A stretch of 64,000 bases of DNA, taken from positions 62,001 to 126,000 of the forward strand of contig NZ_JAKZGS010000005.1 in NCBI RefSeq assembly GCF_022549695.1. Direction: 5' to 3'. Position 1 is the first letter of the stretch, and each line of letters opens with the position of its first letter. Origin of the DNA: Belliella calami (lineage in GTDB: Bacteria; Bacteroidota; Bacteroidia; Cytophagales; Cyclobacteriaceae). The translations under genes and the position numbers were made by a program. This document shows positions 14,884-24,450 of this stretch, in pieces. The notes under the pieces are model-generated. The model did not search any database, had not been told where the DNA came from, and was given only the letters and a program-made list of their open reading frames with translations.

Positions 14884-15852
14884 TTACTTTCTTGCGATCG
14901 CTTTTTTAGCTGCTTTTACAATGTTCTCAGCGTTGAGGCCGTATTTCTCCAATAGTTCGGTTGGGGTTCCTGATTCTCCGAAGGAATCATTTACACCTAC
15001 ATATTCCAATGGCGCTGGATTGTTTCTGATAAGGGTTTGTGCGATGCTATCCCCTAGCCCACCATTCAGTTGGTGCTCTTCGGCGGATACTGCACAACCT
15101 GTTTTCTTTACTGAAGCGATGATCGCTGCTTCATCCAAAGGCTTGATTGTATGGATATTGATCACTTCTGCAGAAATGCCTTCTTCTCTAAGCATTGCCT
15201 CAGCTACTACTGCTTCCCATACCAAGTGGCCGGTGGCGAAGATGGTCACGTCTGTTCCTTCGATCATGTGCCATGCTTTTCCGATCTCGAACTTCTGGTC
15301 AGCTGGTGTAAATATCGGCCAGCTAGGACGTCCGAACCTTAGGTAAACTGGACCTTCAAAATCAGCGATCGCCATCGTGGCTGCTTTTGTTTGGTTGTAG
15401 TCACATGGGTTGATCACTGTCATGTGAGGAAGCATTTTCATCATGCCCACATCTTCCAAGATCTGATGCGTAGCACCATCTTCTCCCAATGTCAAACCTG
15501 CGTGAGAAGCACAGATTTTCACATTCTTGTCAGAATAAGCTACTGACTGTCTGATCTGATCATAAACACGACCTGTAGAAAAGTTAGCGAATGTTCCTGT
15601 GAATGGGATTTTACCATTAATCGTCATCCCTGCTGCCAAACCAATCATGTTTGCCTCAGCGATACCTACCTGGAAGAATCTTTCAGGAAATTCCTTCTGA
15701 AAAGCACCCATCTTTAGGGAACCGATCAAATCTGCACAAAGCCCTACTACATTTGGATTTTTTCTTCCTGCTTCCAGCAAACCATCCCCAAATCCAGAAC
15801 GTGTATCTTTTTTCTCTGTATATGTATATTTTAAATCTAATGTCTTATCCAT
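14884..15852 (-). CDS. Transketolase, C-terminal subunit
   Basis: A 322-residue protein with the pyrimidine-binding and C-terminal domains of transketolase. It moves two-carbon units between sugar phosphates in the non-oxidative pentose phosphate pathway, using thiamine diphosphate. The key Glu lies in VGIAEANMIGLAAG; FANFSTGRVYDQIRQ and CASHAGLTLGEDGATHQ are typical of the family. Split transketolases of this kind are usual in Bacteroidota. The start is 11 bp after the stop of the N-terminal subunit gene; the two must form a heteromer. It is the last gene of the FAH-M23-bcp-tkt run. Confidence in enzyme type is high; DXS-like alternatives are excluded by the size and pairing. Confidence 0.95.
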   Translation of the reverse strand: MDKTLDLKYTYTEKKDTRSGFGDGLLEAGRKNPNVVGLCADLIGSLKMGAFQKEFPERFFQVGIAEANMIGLAAGMTINGKIPFTGTFANFSTGRVYDQIRQSVAYSDKNVKICASHAGLTLGEDGATHQILEDVGMMKMLPHMTVINPCDYNQTKAATMAIADFEGPVYLRFGRPSWPIFTPADQKFEIGKAWHMIEGTDVTIFATGHLVWEAVVAEAMLREEGISAEVINIHTIKPLDEAAIIASVKKTGCAVSAEEHQLNGGLGDSIAQTLIRNNPAPLEYVGVNDSFGESGTPTELLEKYGLNAENIVKAAKKAIARK

Positions 15853-15863
15853 TGTTCCTGTTA

Positions 15864-16715
15864 TTAATAATCCCCTAAAGTTTCTTCTAATTGACCTAGT
15901 GCATTTTCAAGTTGCTCGTCGCTTGGGGCGATTCCGTGCCACTTGTGTGTACCCACCATAAAATCAACTCCATATCCCATCTCGGTGTGTAAAAGATTCA
16001 ATACAGGCTTTCCTTTTCCAGTCAGAGATTTTGCTTTTTCCAATCCTTCAAGTACAGCTTCCATGTCGTTGCCTTTGAAGGTTTCGATCACTTCCCAGCC
16101 AAATGCTTCCCATTTTGCCTTCAAGTCTTTCAGATCCATCACATCTTTGGTTGGTCCATCGATTTGCTGTCTGTTGAAGTCAATCGTCGCGATCAAGTTG
16201 TCCACTTTGTGGTGTGCTGCATACATACAAGCTTCCCATACCTGACCTTCTTGCTGCTCTCCATCTCCCATCAATACATAGACTGTGCTATCGTCTTTAT
16301 CGATTTTTTTTGCTTGTGCAGCACCGATCGCTGCAGAAAGTCCCTGACCCAAAGAACCGGATGCAATTCTGATTCCTGGTAGGTTTTCCTCAGTTGCTGG
16401 ATGTCCTTGAAGACGGCTATTCAGTTTTCTGAAAGTCTTCAATTCTTCTGCTGGGAAATAACCACTTCTTGCCAATACAGAATACCATACTGGAGAAATG
16501 TGGCCATTCGAAAGGAAGAAAAGATCTTCACCAGCGCCATTCATGTTGAAGTTGCTATCATGCTTCATTTGATTGAAGTATAGCGCTACGAAAAACTCTG
16601 TACAGCCTAAAGAGGCTCCTGGGTGTCCAGACTGAACGGCATGAACCATGCGGAGAATGTCTCGTCTGACTTGGCTCGAAATTTTAGTAAGTTGTGCTAA
16701 AGGTTGCTTATCCAT
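15864..16715 (-). CDS. Transketolase, N-terminal subunit
   Basis: A 283-residue protein with the diphosphate-binding half of transketolase. GHPGASLGCTEFFVALYF, LSNGHISPVWYSVLARSGYF and the ThDP/metal motif MGDGEQQEGQVWEACMYAAH with DFNRQQIDG are all present and intact. It partners with the product of the next gene. It lies 14 bp downstream of bcp, so a single transcript is likely. Confidence 0.95.
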   Translation of the reverse strand: MDKQPLAQLTKISSQVRRDILRMVHAVQSGHPGASLGCTEFFVALYFNQMKHDSNFNMNGAGEDLFFLSNGHISPVWYSVLARSGYFPAEELKTFRKLNSRLQGHPATEENLPGIRIASGSLGQGLSAAIGAAQAKKIDKDDSTVYVLMGDGEQQEGQVWEACMYAAHHKVDNLIATIDFNRQQIDGPTKDVMDLKDLKAKWEAFGWEVIETFKGNDMEAVLEGLEKAKSLTGKGKPVLNLLHTEMGYGVDFMVGTHKWHGIAPSDEQLENALGQLEETLGDY

Positions 16716-16729
16716 TGGTTGGAATATTG

Positions 16730-17179
16730 TTATTTGAGAATTTGATTCGTGTGTTCTTTTGTTTTTACTTTTTCTATGATCTCTTCGATCTTGCCCTCTT
16801 CATCGATGATAAAGGTCGTACGTGCCGTACCCATGTATTTTCTTCCGTACATAGACTTTTCTACCCATGTGCCATAAGCTTCATGAACTGTCTTGTCTTC
16901 ATCGGCAATCAATGAAAAAGGAAGCTCTTGTTTTTCGATAAATTTCTGATGGGATTTTTCAGAGTCTGTGCTGACTCCCAATACCACATATCCTGCTTTT
17001 TGCAAGGCTTCATAATTATCTCTCAAATTGCAAGCTTGGGCGGTGCAGCCCGGTGTATTGTCTTTTGGATAAAAGTAGAGTACTACTTTCTTTCCTTTGA
17101 AATCTGAAAGTTTGATAGTGTTCCCATTTTGATCTTTTGACTCAAACTGTGGAGCGGAATTTCCAACTTCTAACGACAT
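16730..17179 (-). CDS. bcp: Thioredoxin-dependent thiol peroxidase (BCP-type peroxiredoxin)
   Basis: A 149-residue peroxiredoxin reducing hydroperoxides in the cytoplasm. The motif YFYPKDNTPGCTAQACNLRD has the peroxidatic Cys (C in PGCTAQA) and a second Cys five residues later, the arrangement of E. coli-type BCP. Later, SEKSHQKFIEKQELPFSLIA and GRKYMGTARTTFIID are family-typical. Normal length. It sits in a tight same-strand run between the M23 peptidase gene and transketolase. Confidence 0.95.
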   Translation of the reverse strand: MSLEVGNSAPQFESKDQNGNTIKLSDFKGKKVVLYFYPKDNTPGCTAQACNLRDNYEALQKAGYVVLGVSTDSEKSHQKFIEKQELPFSLIADEDKTVHEAYGTWVEKSMYGRKYMGTARTTFIIDEEGKIEEIIEKVKTKEHTNQILK

Positions 17180-17199
17180 AATTTAATATTTAAGGTTAA

Positions 17200-19083
17200 T
17201 TATTTTATAGTGCCAGACCATACAGCTTCATTACCAGCCATATCTCGGACTTTCAATAAAACCTCTCCCTTGAAAGGTTGTTTATCTGATTTTTCGGACC
17301 ATATAGTAGCTTGCTTATGCTCATAGCGCATCAATATCCATTTGCCATCAACAAAAGCTTCAAAATCCCTGATACCAGATTTGTCATCCGATATTTTGAA
17401 TTTGATTTCATTGGCATTTACTTGAATTGGATAAATATTAGGGGAGACAAAATCGCTGTCGATTACAAAAGTACCAAAATTTCTGGTTTTAAAACGAATA
17501 TCTTCACCTTCCCATTCACCTCCGACAAAACTTTTTCTACCGTTGTTCGCTAAGGAATAGATGTGACTCTTACTTTTATCACCTTTATAGTCCGTATTAT
17601 TTACGTGAACAGTCATATTATTCTGAAGGTAGTCACCCGATGGATTGATGGTAATAGCTACATTTCCACTGGTGTTTTTTCTTGTCATTCTGAGAAATAA
17701 ATCATCCAACAAGGTGTTTTCTTCAAAATCTATTCTTACATCCTTATTGCTAAAAGAAAGTTCCTGACCAAATGGAATCTTTGTCAAGACTTCCGGTACA
17801 ATCACCTCTGTACATACATCTATTGAATCAGGAACACCGAAATCCATATCCCAAAGATATATCCTCTTTCCGTTTTCTTCATAAGCTGGAGGAATTTCCA
17901 TAACCCTGGCATCGGTATATATTTTTGCCAAATTCCCTTCATTGGATTGCTTCGTCTCTATGACCATGACTTCCCGTTGGTAGTAAACCTTTGTCTTTTG
18001 GTCTTTTGAAAACGCTCCACCCTGCTGGTATGCTGGCGCCTCTCCTTCCACTTCAAAATTCAATACCCTCGTGTTTCCAAAATAATCCTTCAAATTCACT
18101 TGAAGCTTTTTCTTCGTACCAATCATTGCAGTGATTTTACCTTTGCTGATAGAATCTGCTTCATAGAGTTTAATTTGGTTGTTTGGATAGTCGTAAAGCC
18201 TAGTAAACCTATTCAAATAAGTATGGCTCAACAAAAATCGCCCCTTGTTGAAGTCTATGTTATCGACATTAATTCGGTAAAGCGGCTTTTCATCTTCGAG
18301 CAATTCATAAACTGGGATGCCAAAGATATTATTCACACCATCTTGCTTGTCAACTCCATAGATTTCAACACCTACGTTTCCTGAGATTTTTACAGTTTGG
18401 GGAATCACATAATTTCCTCCCTCCAAGATTGGCGTAAACTCCTGCCTTTCAAATTTCCCGTTGACCCTAGATTCATAATCCAAAGGTCTTAGCGCGACCT
18501 TGTATAGGATCGGAGGTGTGTTATCGACTATCTCTTTGCGGAAATTGAATTGGAATGGATCTATAGCCCTATCGAGACTATCCCTGATTTCGAAGTGCAA
18601 ATGCGGCCCACCTGAGCTACCGGTATTTCCTCCATTTGCAATAATGTCTCCCCTCTTGACTGGAAGGGCATCTTCGTCAAAATATACCTCGAGCTCGTTT
18701 TTTTGAGCTTGGTACATTTCCTGTCGCATTCGCTCCGAAATCGTAGGGGAAAATTTCTGCAAATGTGCATACACGGATGATTGTCCATTGTAATGCTTGA
18801 TGTACAAAACATTTCCGTATCCATAAGAAGAAACCTTTGCCCTATAGACATAGCCGTCGGCGATTACTCTGATCGGTTCTCCATCTACCCCTCCTATTTT
18901 CACATCTATTCCACTGTGAAAATGATTGGGTCGGATTTCGGCAAAATTCCCCGAAAGAAAATTCCTCTGCCCAGGCTTTACTGGGAAAAGATAATCTTGA
19001 GCGGAAACCTGAATGCTCAAAAAATAGACAAAAACGATTACAGCTTTATTTAACTTCAAAATCCAGTAGTTTTTGATCCTCAA
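17200..19083 (-). CDS. M23 family metallopeptidase (LytM domain)
   Basis: A 627-residue exported protein. After an N-terminal signal segment (about 10-28, AVIVFVYFLSIQVSA), the LytM Zn-peptidase domain has HFHSGIDVKIGG (H-x-x-x-D), HYNGQSSVYAHLQ and GSSGGPHLHFEIRD (HLH). It should cleave peptidoglycan cross-links in the periplasm. The remaining 430 residues are beta-rich and without a known motif, as in many Bacteroidota M23 proteins; the end resembles an Ig-like module. The start at 19083 overlaps the 3' end of the FAH gene by 38 bp. No later ATG is available before the signal segment; a TTG at about residue 12 would remove the overlap. Confidence 0.93.
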   Translation of the reverse strand: MRIKNYWILKLNKAVIVFVYFLSIQVSAQDYLFPVKPGQRNFLSGNFAEIRPNHFHSGIDVKIGGVDGEPIRVIADGYVYRAKVSSYGYGNVLYIKHYNGQSSVYAHLQKFSPTISERMRQEMYQAQKNELEVYFDEDALPVKRGDIIANGGNTGSSGGPHLHFEIRDSLDRAIDPFQFNFRKEIVDNTPPILYKVALRPLDYESRVNGKFERQEFTPILEGGNYVIPQTVKISGNVGVEIYGVDKQDGVNNIFGIPVYELLEDEKPLYRINVDNIDFNKGRFLLSHTYLNRFTRLYDYPNNQIKLYEADSISKGKITAMIGTKKKLQVNLKDYFGNTRVLNFEVEGEAPAYQQGGAFSKDQKTKVYYQREVMVIETKQSNEGNLAKIYTDARVMEIPPAYEENGKRIYLWDMDFGVPDSIDVCTEVIVPEVLTKIPFGQELSFSNKDVRIDFEENTLLDDLFLRMTRKNTSGNVAITINPSGDYLQNNMTVHVNNTDYKGDKSKSHIYSLANNGRKSFVGGEWEGEDIRFKTRNFGTFVIDSDFVSPNIYPIQVNANEIKFKISDDKSGIRDFEAFVDGKWILMRYEHKQATIWSEKSDKQPFKGEVLLKVRDMAGNEAVWSGTIK

Positions 19084-19657
19084 TATAAGCTTCCAAACGA
19101 TCCCCTATATTTACCTTACCTACTCCTGCCGGAGTGCCTGTAAATATAAGGTCTCCTTTTTTCAATGTGAAAAACTGGGACACATATTCTATAATTACCC
19201 CAAAATCAAATAGCATCATTGAAGTATTTCCTTTTTGTCTTTGTTCACCGTTGATTTCAAGATGAAAATTGATGTTTTTCATGTCTTTGATTTCACTGGT
19301 TGGCAAAAACTCACCAATCGGCGCTGAGCCATTGAAGGCTTTGGCGATTTCCCAAGGAAGGCCTTTTGCCTTACATTTGTCTTGAAGGTCTCTTGCTGTA
19401 AAATCTATTCCGATCCCGATTTCTTCAAAATATCTATGGGCAAATTCTCTCTTGATATATTTCCCTTCTCTGTTGATCTTCAATACAAGCTCCACTTCAT
19501 GATGGACATTTTCTGAGAAATCAGGATGAAAAAACGGCATATTATTTTTCAAAACCGCTGTGTCTGGCTTCAAAAACACAACTGGCTCAGTTGGTTTTTC
19601 ATTTTGAAGCTCTTCTATATGCTCAACATAATTTCTACCTATTGCAATAACTTTCAT
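19046..19657 (-). CDS. Fumarylacetoacetate hydrolase family protein
   Basis: A 203-residue FAH-fold hydrolase, probably an acylpyruvase or 2-hydroxyhepta-dienedioate-type hydrolase, acting on a 2-keto acid. Motifs: IGRNYVEHIEEL, PVVFLKPDTAVL, HHEVELVLKIN (metal-binding Glu pair), GIDFTARDLQDKCKAKGLPW and GDLIFTGTPAGVGKVNIGD. Size and order match the single-domain bacterial family. First gene of the run ending in transketolase. The exact substrate is not deducible. Confidence 0.92.
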   Translation of the reverse strand: MKVIAIGRNYVEHIEELQNEKPTEPVVFLKPDTAVLKNNMPFFHPDFSENVHHEVELVLKINREGKYIKREFAHRYFEEIGIGIDFTARDLQDKCKAKGLPWEIAKAFNGSAPIGEFLPTSEIKDMKNINFHLEINGEQRQKGNTSMMLFDFGVIIEYVSQFFTLKKGDLIFTGTPAGVGKVNIGDRLEAYIEDQKLLDFEVK

Positions 19658-19909
19658 TTTGGGTTAAATTAGTTTGGTTAATCACTCAACCTGCTTAGAG
19701 CTGGTTTAAACTTTATCCTTTGGTCTACGATTGCGCCTCTTTCGCTCACTCTTCGGCTATTTTCGGAGATGTAGCAAAGCTACGACCCCGAAAACGAGCC
19801 TCGATTGAACAAAACATGCATCAATCTCGGCTTCAAAAACAAAATTTAAACAAGCTCTTATGATCATAAATATAAGCAAGTAAAATTTTATTAAGTGTAT
19901 TTTTTACAT
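19658..19909. repeat. Intergenic region with REP-like palindrome
   Basis: Around 19752-19797 a hairpin attttcgg...gtagc aaa gctac...ccgaaaac with nearby ttcgctcactcttcggct and gagcctcgattgaacaa forms a compact palindromic element of the kind dispersed in Bacteroidota intergenic DNA. It may stop transcription or be a REP-like repeat. No gene seen. Confidence 0.45.
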
Positions 19910-21490
19910 TTATTTTTTCAAATATTCTCCAATCAATCTTTCTGCACATCTTTCCCCATCCATGGCAGCAGAAACTATGCCTCCTGCATAGCCTGCACCT
20001 TCCGCACAAGGATAGAGCCTTTTTACAATTGGATGTTCAAATGACTCTTTATCCCTTGGAATTCTCACTGGCGATGAGGTTCTACTTTCTACCCCTATCA
20101 ATTGAGATTCGTTGGTAAAATAACCTTTCATCTTATTTCCAAATGCCCTAAATCCATCTGCCAATCTATTGGAGATAAAATCAGGAAGTACTTCATGCAT
20201 ATTGACTGATTTCAAACCAGGCTGATACGAAGTATCCAAAAGCGATTGGCTTTGCTTTCTATTGACAAAATCAACCATTCTCTGAGCGGGTGCCGTCTGT
20301 GTACTTCCTCCTGAAATCCATGCTTTCTTCTCTACCTCTGCCTGAAACATCATCGCAGCCAAAGGCCCATGTTTGGCGTATTGTGGAAGATCTTCAAGTT
20401 CTACAGACACTACAATCCCCGAATTGGCAAATTTGCTATCTCTTCTACTTGGACTCATGCCATTCACCACCAATTCTCCTGGAGCGGTAGCCGAAGGAAC
20501 GATAAACCCACCTGGACACATGCAAAACGAAAAAACCCCTCTTTGTTGTCCTTTGAATTTACTCTGATGCACCAAAGAATAACTTGATGCTGGCAAATAT
20601 GGCCCTCTATCAACCTCGCAATGGTATTGAATCTTGTCTATCAAGTTTTGACTATGCTCTATTCTAACACCAAGTGCAAAAGGTTTTGCTTCAATCAAAA
20701 TCTTCTTCTGATGGAGCAAATGGTAAATATCCCTTGCTGAATGCCCTGTAGCCAAGATGACTCCCAATCCTAGAATTTTCTCCCCATCATGGGTGACTAC
20801 GCCTTTCATTTCGTTGTCTTCCAAAATAAAATCCACAACTTTGGTATTGAACAAGACTTCTCCTCCTGCTTGAATAATGGATTCTCTAAGTTCGGTAACG
20901 ATTTTTGGAAGCTTGTTAGTACCAATATGTGGGTGTGCATCCACCAAAATCTCCTCAGTAGCACCGTGGGCAACAAATATTTCCATGATCCTTCGGATAT
21001 CACCTCTCTTTTTGGATCTGGTATAAAGTTTTCCATCAGAATACGTTCCTGCTCCACCTTCTCCAAAGCAATAATTTGATTCTGGATTGACGATATGATC
21101 TTTATTGATCGCTGCCAAGTCTCTTCTTCTGGCACGGACATCACTTCCTCTTTCAATCAAAATAGGTTTCACTCCAAGTTCTATTGCCCTCAATGCTGCA
21201 AACATCCCAGCTGGGCCTGCACCAACAATGATGATTTGTTCTGCATTACTGACATTTTGATAAGGTTTTGAGGCATCCAACATGGGTGGCACCTGCTCAT
21301 CGATAAAAACTTCTGCGGTTACATTTACCTTCACTTGCCTTCCTCTAGCATCTATAGATCGCTTGATTTGCCTTGCTTGGATTTTGGAATCTTGTAAAGA
21401 TACCCCCAGTTTTTTGCTGACTGTTTGTTGAAAAACTACCTCATCATAAGCTTGTTGAGGGGTGAGTTGTAATTGGATTTCTTTTTTCAT
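19910..21490 (-). CDS. NAD(P)/FAD-dependent oxidoreductase (COG2509-like)
   Basis: A 526-residue flavoprotein of the uncharacterised FAD-dependent dehydrogenase family. After an N-terminal region of about 80 residues typical for the family (KEIQLQLTPQQAYDEVVFQQ) comes the Rossmann motif IIIVGAGPAGMFAALRAIEL (about 86-106) with IERGSDV, then CFGEGGAGTYSDGKLYTR, and near the end CAEGAGYAGGIVSAAMDGER, which closes the FAD site. Cytosolic; substrate unknown. It stands alone between two non-coding regions. Confidence 0.9.
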   Translation of the reverse strand: MKKEIQLQLTPQQAYDEVVFQQTVSKKLGVSLQDSKIQARQIKRSIDARGRQVKVNVTAEVFIDEQVPPMLDASKPYQNVSNAEQIIIVGAGPAGMFAALRAIELGVKPILIERGSDVRARRRDLAAINKDHIVNPESNYCFGEGGAGTYSDGKLYTRSKKRGDIRRIMEIFVAHGATEEILVDAHPHIGTNKLPKIVTELRESIIQAGGEVLFNTKVVDFILEDNEMKGVVTHDGEKILGLGVILATGHSARDIYHLLHQKKILIEAKPFALGVRIEHSQNLIDKIQYHCEVDRGPYLPASSYSLVHQSKFKGQQRGVFSFCMCPGGFIVPSATAPGELVVNGMSPSRRDSKFANSGIVVSVELEDLPQYAKHGPLAAMMFQAEVEKKAWISGGSTQTAPAQRMVDFVNRKQSQSLLDTSYQPGLKSVNMHEVLPDFISNRLADGFRAFGNKMKGYFTNESQLIGVESRTSSPVRIPRDKESFEHPIVKRLYPCAEGAGYAGGIVSAAMDGERCAERLIGEYLKK

Positions 21491-22093
21491 TTTAGTGTAA
21501 GGTTTTTATCCTTAAAGGTTTTATGTGAGATTGGGGAATTGGAAGACTTAAGGGTAATGGTTGGAATGTTTTAAAGTTGGAAAGTTAGAAGGTTGTGGGA
21601 GTTTAGAAGAACTTGTCCGCCGTGGTGGATTGGAAGATTATAAGATTTTAAGATTTTAAGATTGTAAGATTGTAAGATTGTAAGAAATTGTTAGTCGTGG
21701 TGGATTAGGATAGGGGTATCTGGTAGGTATTTTTTTTTTGGTTTTTTAAATTGTGTTACTTTAATCCTTTTCTCGTTCTGAAAATGGTTGACACTTTTTT
21801 ATTTGATTTTTCTTTATTTTCGATTGCTATTCAATTGCCCTGTCAGGGCAGAGATGAATATATCTTTTTATCCAAGCATAGGGTTACAACCCTATGTTAA
21901 TGTCAAAAGCCTCCCGATATCCTCGGGACAGGCGTTTCAGGGCAAATAGGGACGAGACCTCCCGGCAAGTCTGCGGGACAAGCTTCTCCCGAATGCTTTC
22001 GGGATCGAGGTGACAGGCTGTTCTTCATTCTTACTTCTCATAACTCAAATCTCACGTCTTGTTTCTCGCATCTCGCTTCTAGTCTCTCACATC
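21491..22093. other. Intergenic region rich in simple and palindromic repeats
   Basis: 600 bp with no credible gene. Contents in order: 8-bp tandem repeats at 21641-21684; a palindrome cataggg-ttacaa-ccctatg near 21877-21895; two hairpins with TCCCGA...TCGGGA arms (about 21913-21930 and 21978-22003); and TCTCAC/TCTCGC-type degenerate repeats (22028-22100) next to the tryptophan dioxygenase gene. The mix is typical of non-coding repeat deposits in Cytophagia. Confidence 0.5.
21641..21684. repeat. 8-bp tandem repeat TAAGATTK, 5.5 copies
   Basis: Two copies of TAAGATTT followed by three of TAAGATTG and a half copy. A simple-sequence tract likely to vary in copy number; it is not in a gene or near a start codon. 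Confidence 0.8.
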
Positions 22094-23053
22094 TCACTCT
22101 TCTCCAAATATCTCCTTTACTACCCAGCCTTTGCCCCAATCATCTTTTTCTGAGTCTGTCCAAAGTTCGGGATAGAAAATTACTTTTTGAAATCTTGGAG
22201 GCAAGTATTTTTGCCAGTTTGTCCCGCCTGTAGCTGAAATATCTACTGGGTCTTTTTGGAGATAACGAACGGCAGATTTATAATGTGCGAGAGGCCAAAA
22301 AACGTTGGCTTTCAAGTCTAGCGAACGCATCAGTTCCATAAGGTCCTGATCTTTGTCTTTGCAAGATTGGTACTTTTTCCAAATATTGCCGGACTTATAA
22401 TTTTCTATCAATTCTTTGAGCTCCTTTCCATATTTGGCTTCAAAGGTTTTTAGTGTGAGTGTTTTTTCACCCGTGGCCAATTCGATAGCTCCTTGCTGCC
22501 AATAGAGGTTGTCAAACAAGTCGTCGATTGTTGCGTTATCATTGAGTGAAGCTCTTTTGTCAATATGGACTAAATTCTTCACTTCTGCGGAAAGTATCTC
22601 AATTATGCGGTATTGGGCACTTTGAAATCCACTTGATGGCAACAGAGACATTCTGAATTTCAAAAACTGTTCTCTTTCCATTCCTTTCCACATCACTGCA
22701 AAGGAAGAAATCAAGTGATCAAAATACATGATGACTCTTTCAAGTCTGGCCTTGAAAAATTCAGCTTTGATTTCTTCTTGTTCAGATATTTGCTCAAGCT
22801 CCCAGATGATCAATTTGAAATACAATTCTGTAATTTGGTGATAGATTATAAAGATTTTCTCATCTTTCATCGAAGTTTTGGGTTGCTGGAGAGAAAGCAA
22901 AATATCCAAGTTGATATAATCCCAATAATTGAGGTAATCTGCGTAAAGCAAACCCTCTAGGTAAGATGAAAGATCTTGACCAGAGGCTTTAAATTTCTCT
23001 TGGAGTAGTTCTATTTTATCAAAAATATCTTTTTGAGTTTGTGCTGGGCTCAT
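22094..23053 (-). CDS. kynA: Tryptophan 2,3-dioxygenase
   Basis: A 319-residue heme enzyme that opens the indole ring of L-tryptophan to N-formylkynurenine, the first step of the kynurenine pathway. Motifs: YLNYWDYINLDILLSLQQP, DEKIFIIYHQITELYFKLI (substrate-site His), FLKFRMSLLPSSGFQSAQYR, and FWPLAHYKSAVRYL with the likely heme-ligand His. Slightly longer than bacterial TDOs because of insertions. It is divergent from the glutaryl-CoA dehydrogenase gene at 23173, which would act late in tryptophan/lysine breakdown. No other kyn genes are in view. Confidence 0.95.
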   Translation of the reverse strand: MSPAQTQKDIFDKIELLQEKFKASGQDLSSYLEGLLYADYLNYWDYINLDILLSLQQPKTSMKDEKIFIIYHQITELYFKLIIWELEQISEQEEIKAEFFKARLERVIMYFDHLISSFAVMWKGMEREQFLKFRMSLLPSSGFQSAQYRIIEILSAEVKNLVHIDKRASLNDNATIDDLFDNLYWQQGAIELATGEKTLTLKTFEAKYGKELKELIENYKSGNIWKKYQSCKDKDQDLMELMRSLDLKANVFWPLAHYKSAVRYLQKDPVDISATGGTNWQKYLPPRFQKVIFYPELWTDSEKDDWGKGWVVKEIFGEE

Positions 23054-23172
23054 GTTGTAATATTTTATGAAATAGGTAGTATTTTTACCTAGTTCTTATT
23101 TAATTCAGGGTAGGAATAAGAATTGATGGCGGTGCAAAAATCCGTTATAATTGGCAATAAACCAAAACAGAT

Positions 23173-24381
23173 ATGAATCCAAATGAAACAATGACCAAAT
23201 CCACCAAAAAAGACATGTTTGAAGGTGTAGATTTTTATGGTATTGATGATCTTTTGACTGAAGAACATAAACTTATTAGGTCTTCAATTAGAGATTTTGT
23301 TAAAAAAGAAATAAGTCCCTATATCGAAGACTGGGCACAAAATTCTCATTTCCCCTATGAAATCGTCAAAAAATTTGGTGATGTAGGTGCGTTTGGCCCT
23401 CAAATTCCATCTGAATACGGTGGTGGCGGACTTGACTATATTTCCTATGGATTGATTATGCAGGAAATAGAAAGAGGTGATTCTGGAATGCGCTCAACTG
23501 CATCAGTACAAGGCTCGTTGGTAATGTATCCAATATTCAAATTTGGTTCTGAGCAGCAAAAGAAAAAGTTTCTACCTAAACTGGCATCTGGAGAGATGCT
23601 TGGTTGCTTTGGTCTGACAGAGCCTGACCATGGATCCAATCCTAGTGGGATGACCACCAATTTTAAGGATATGGGAGATCACTATCTTTTAAATGGAGCA
23701 AAAATGTGGATTTCAAATTCACCAAAAGCTGATGTTGCGGTGGTTTGGGCCAAGGATGAAAATGGAAGAATTCATGGATTGATAGTTGAAAGAGGCATGG
23801 AAGGATTTTCAACGCCAGAGACACATAACAAATGGTCTCTCCGCGCATCTTGCACAGGTGAGTTGGTCTTTGACAATGTAAAAATCCCTAAGGAGAACCT
23901 ACTCCCAGGTAAATCTGGTCTTGGAGCACCTATGATGTGTTTGGACTCTGCCAGATATGGTATTGCATGGGGAACCTTGGGTGCGGCTATGGATTGTTAT
24001 GACTCTGCAAGGAGATACGCTCTTGAGAGGATCCAATTTGACAAACCTATAGGATCATTTCAATTGGTACAGAAAAAATTGGCAGAAATGCTTTCAGAAA
24101 TCACTAAAGCACAACTTTTGGTGTGGAAGCTTGGAAAAATGATGGATGAAGGGAAGGCAACGACTGCACATATTTCTTTGGCTAAAAGAAATAATGTTGC
24201 CATGGCGTTGGATATCGCTCGTGAAGCGAGACAAATTCATGGTGGTATGGGAATCACTGGTGAATATTCTTTGATGCGCCATATGATGAATTTAGAATCT
24301 GTAGTGACTTATGAAGGAACCCATGATATACATTTACTGATCTTGGGGCATGAAATAACAGGTATTCCTGCATTCAAATAA
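23173..24381 (+). CDS. gcdH: Acyl-CoA dehydrogenase, glutaryl-CoA dehydrogenase type
   Basis: A 402-residue FAD enzyme. It most resembles glutaryl-CoA dehydrogenase, which oxidatively decarboxylates glutaryl-CoA to crotonyl-CoA in lysine and tryptophan degradation: RSTASVQGSLVMYPI, FGLTEPDHGSNPSGM, KMWISNSPKADVAVVWAK, GMGITGEYSLMRHMMNLE, and the catalytic Glu in TYEGTHDIHLLILG. The first Met is used; a second Met at residue 7 is possible. A terminator follows directly. The divergent arrangement with kynA supports a tryptophan-catabolism role. Confidence 0.9.
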   Translation: MNPNETMTKSTKKDMFEGVDFYGIDDLLTEEHKLIRSSIRDFVKKEISPYIEDWAQNSHFPYEIVKKFGDVGAFGPQIPSEYGGGGLDYISYGLIMQEIERGDSGMRSTASVQGSLVMYPIFKFGSEQQKKKFLPKLASGEMLGCFGLTEPDHGSNPSGMTTNFKDMGDHYLLNGAKMWISNSPKADVAVVWAKDENGRIHGLIVERGMEGFSTPETHNKWSLRASCTGELVFDNVKIPKENLLPGKSGLGAPMMCLDSARYGIAWGTLGAAMDCYDSARRYALERIQFDKPIGSFQLVQKKLAEMLSEITKAQLLVWKLGKMMDEGKATTAHISLAKRNNVAMALDIAREARQIHGGMGITGEYSLMRHMMNLESVVTYEGTHDIHLLILGHEITGIPAFK

Positions 24382-24390
24382 TGTAGATAA

Positions 24391-24428
24391 AAAAAAACGT
24401 GATAGCTAAACAGCTATCACGTTTTTTT
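24391..24428. terminator. Bidirectional terminator
   Basis: Perfect stem aaaaaaacgtgatagct / agctatcacgttttttt with a 4-nt loop, between the convergent gcdH and YtxH genes. Confidence 0.92.
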
Positions 24429-24450
24429 ATGGTAATTTGATTTTTACAAA

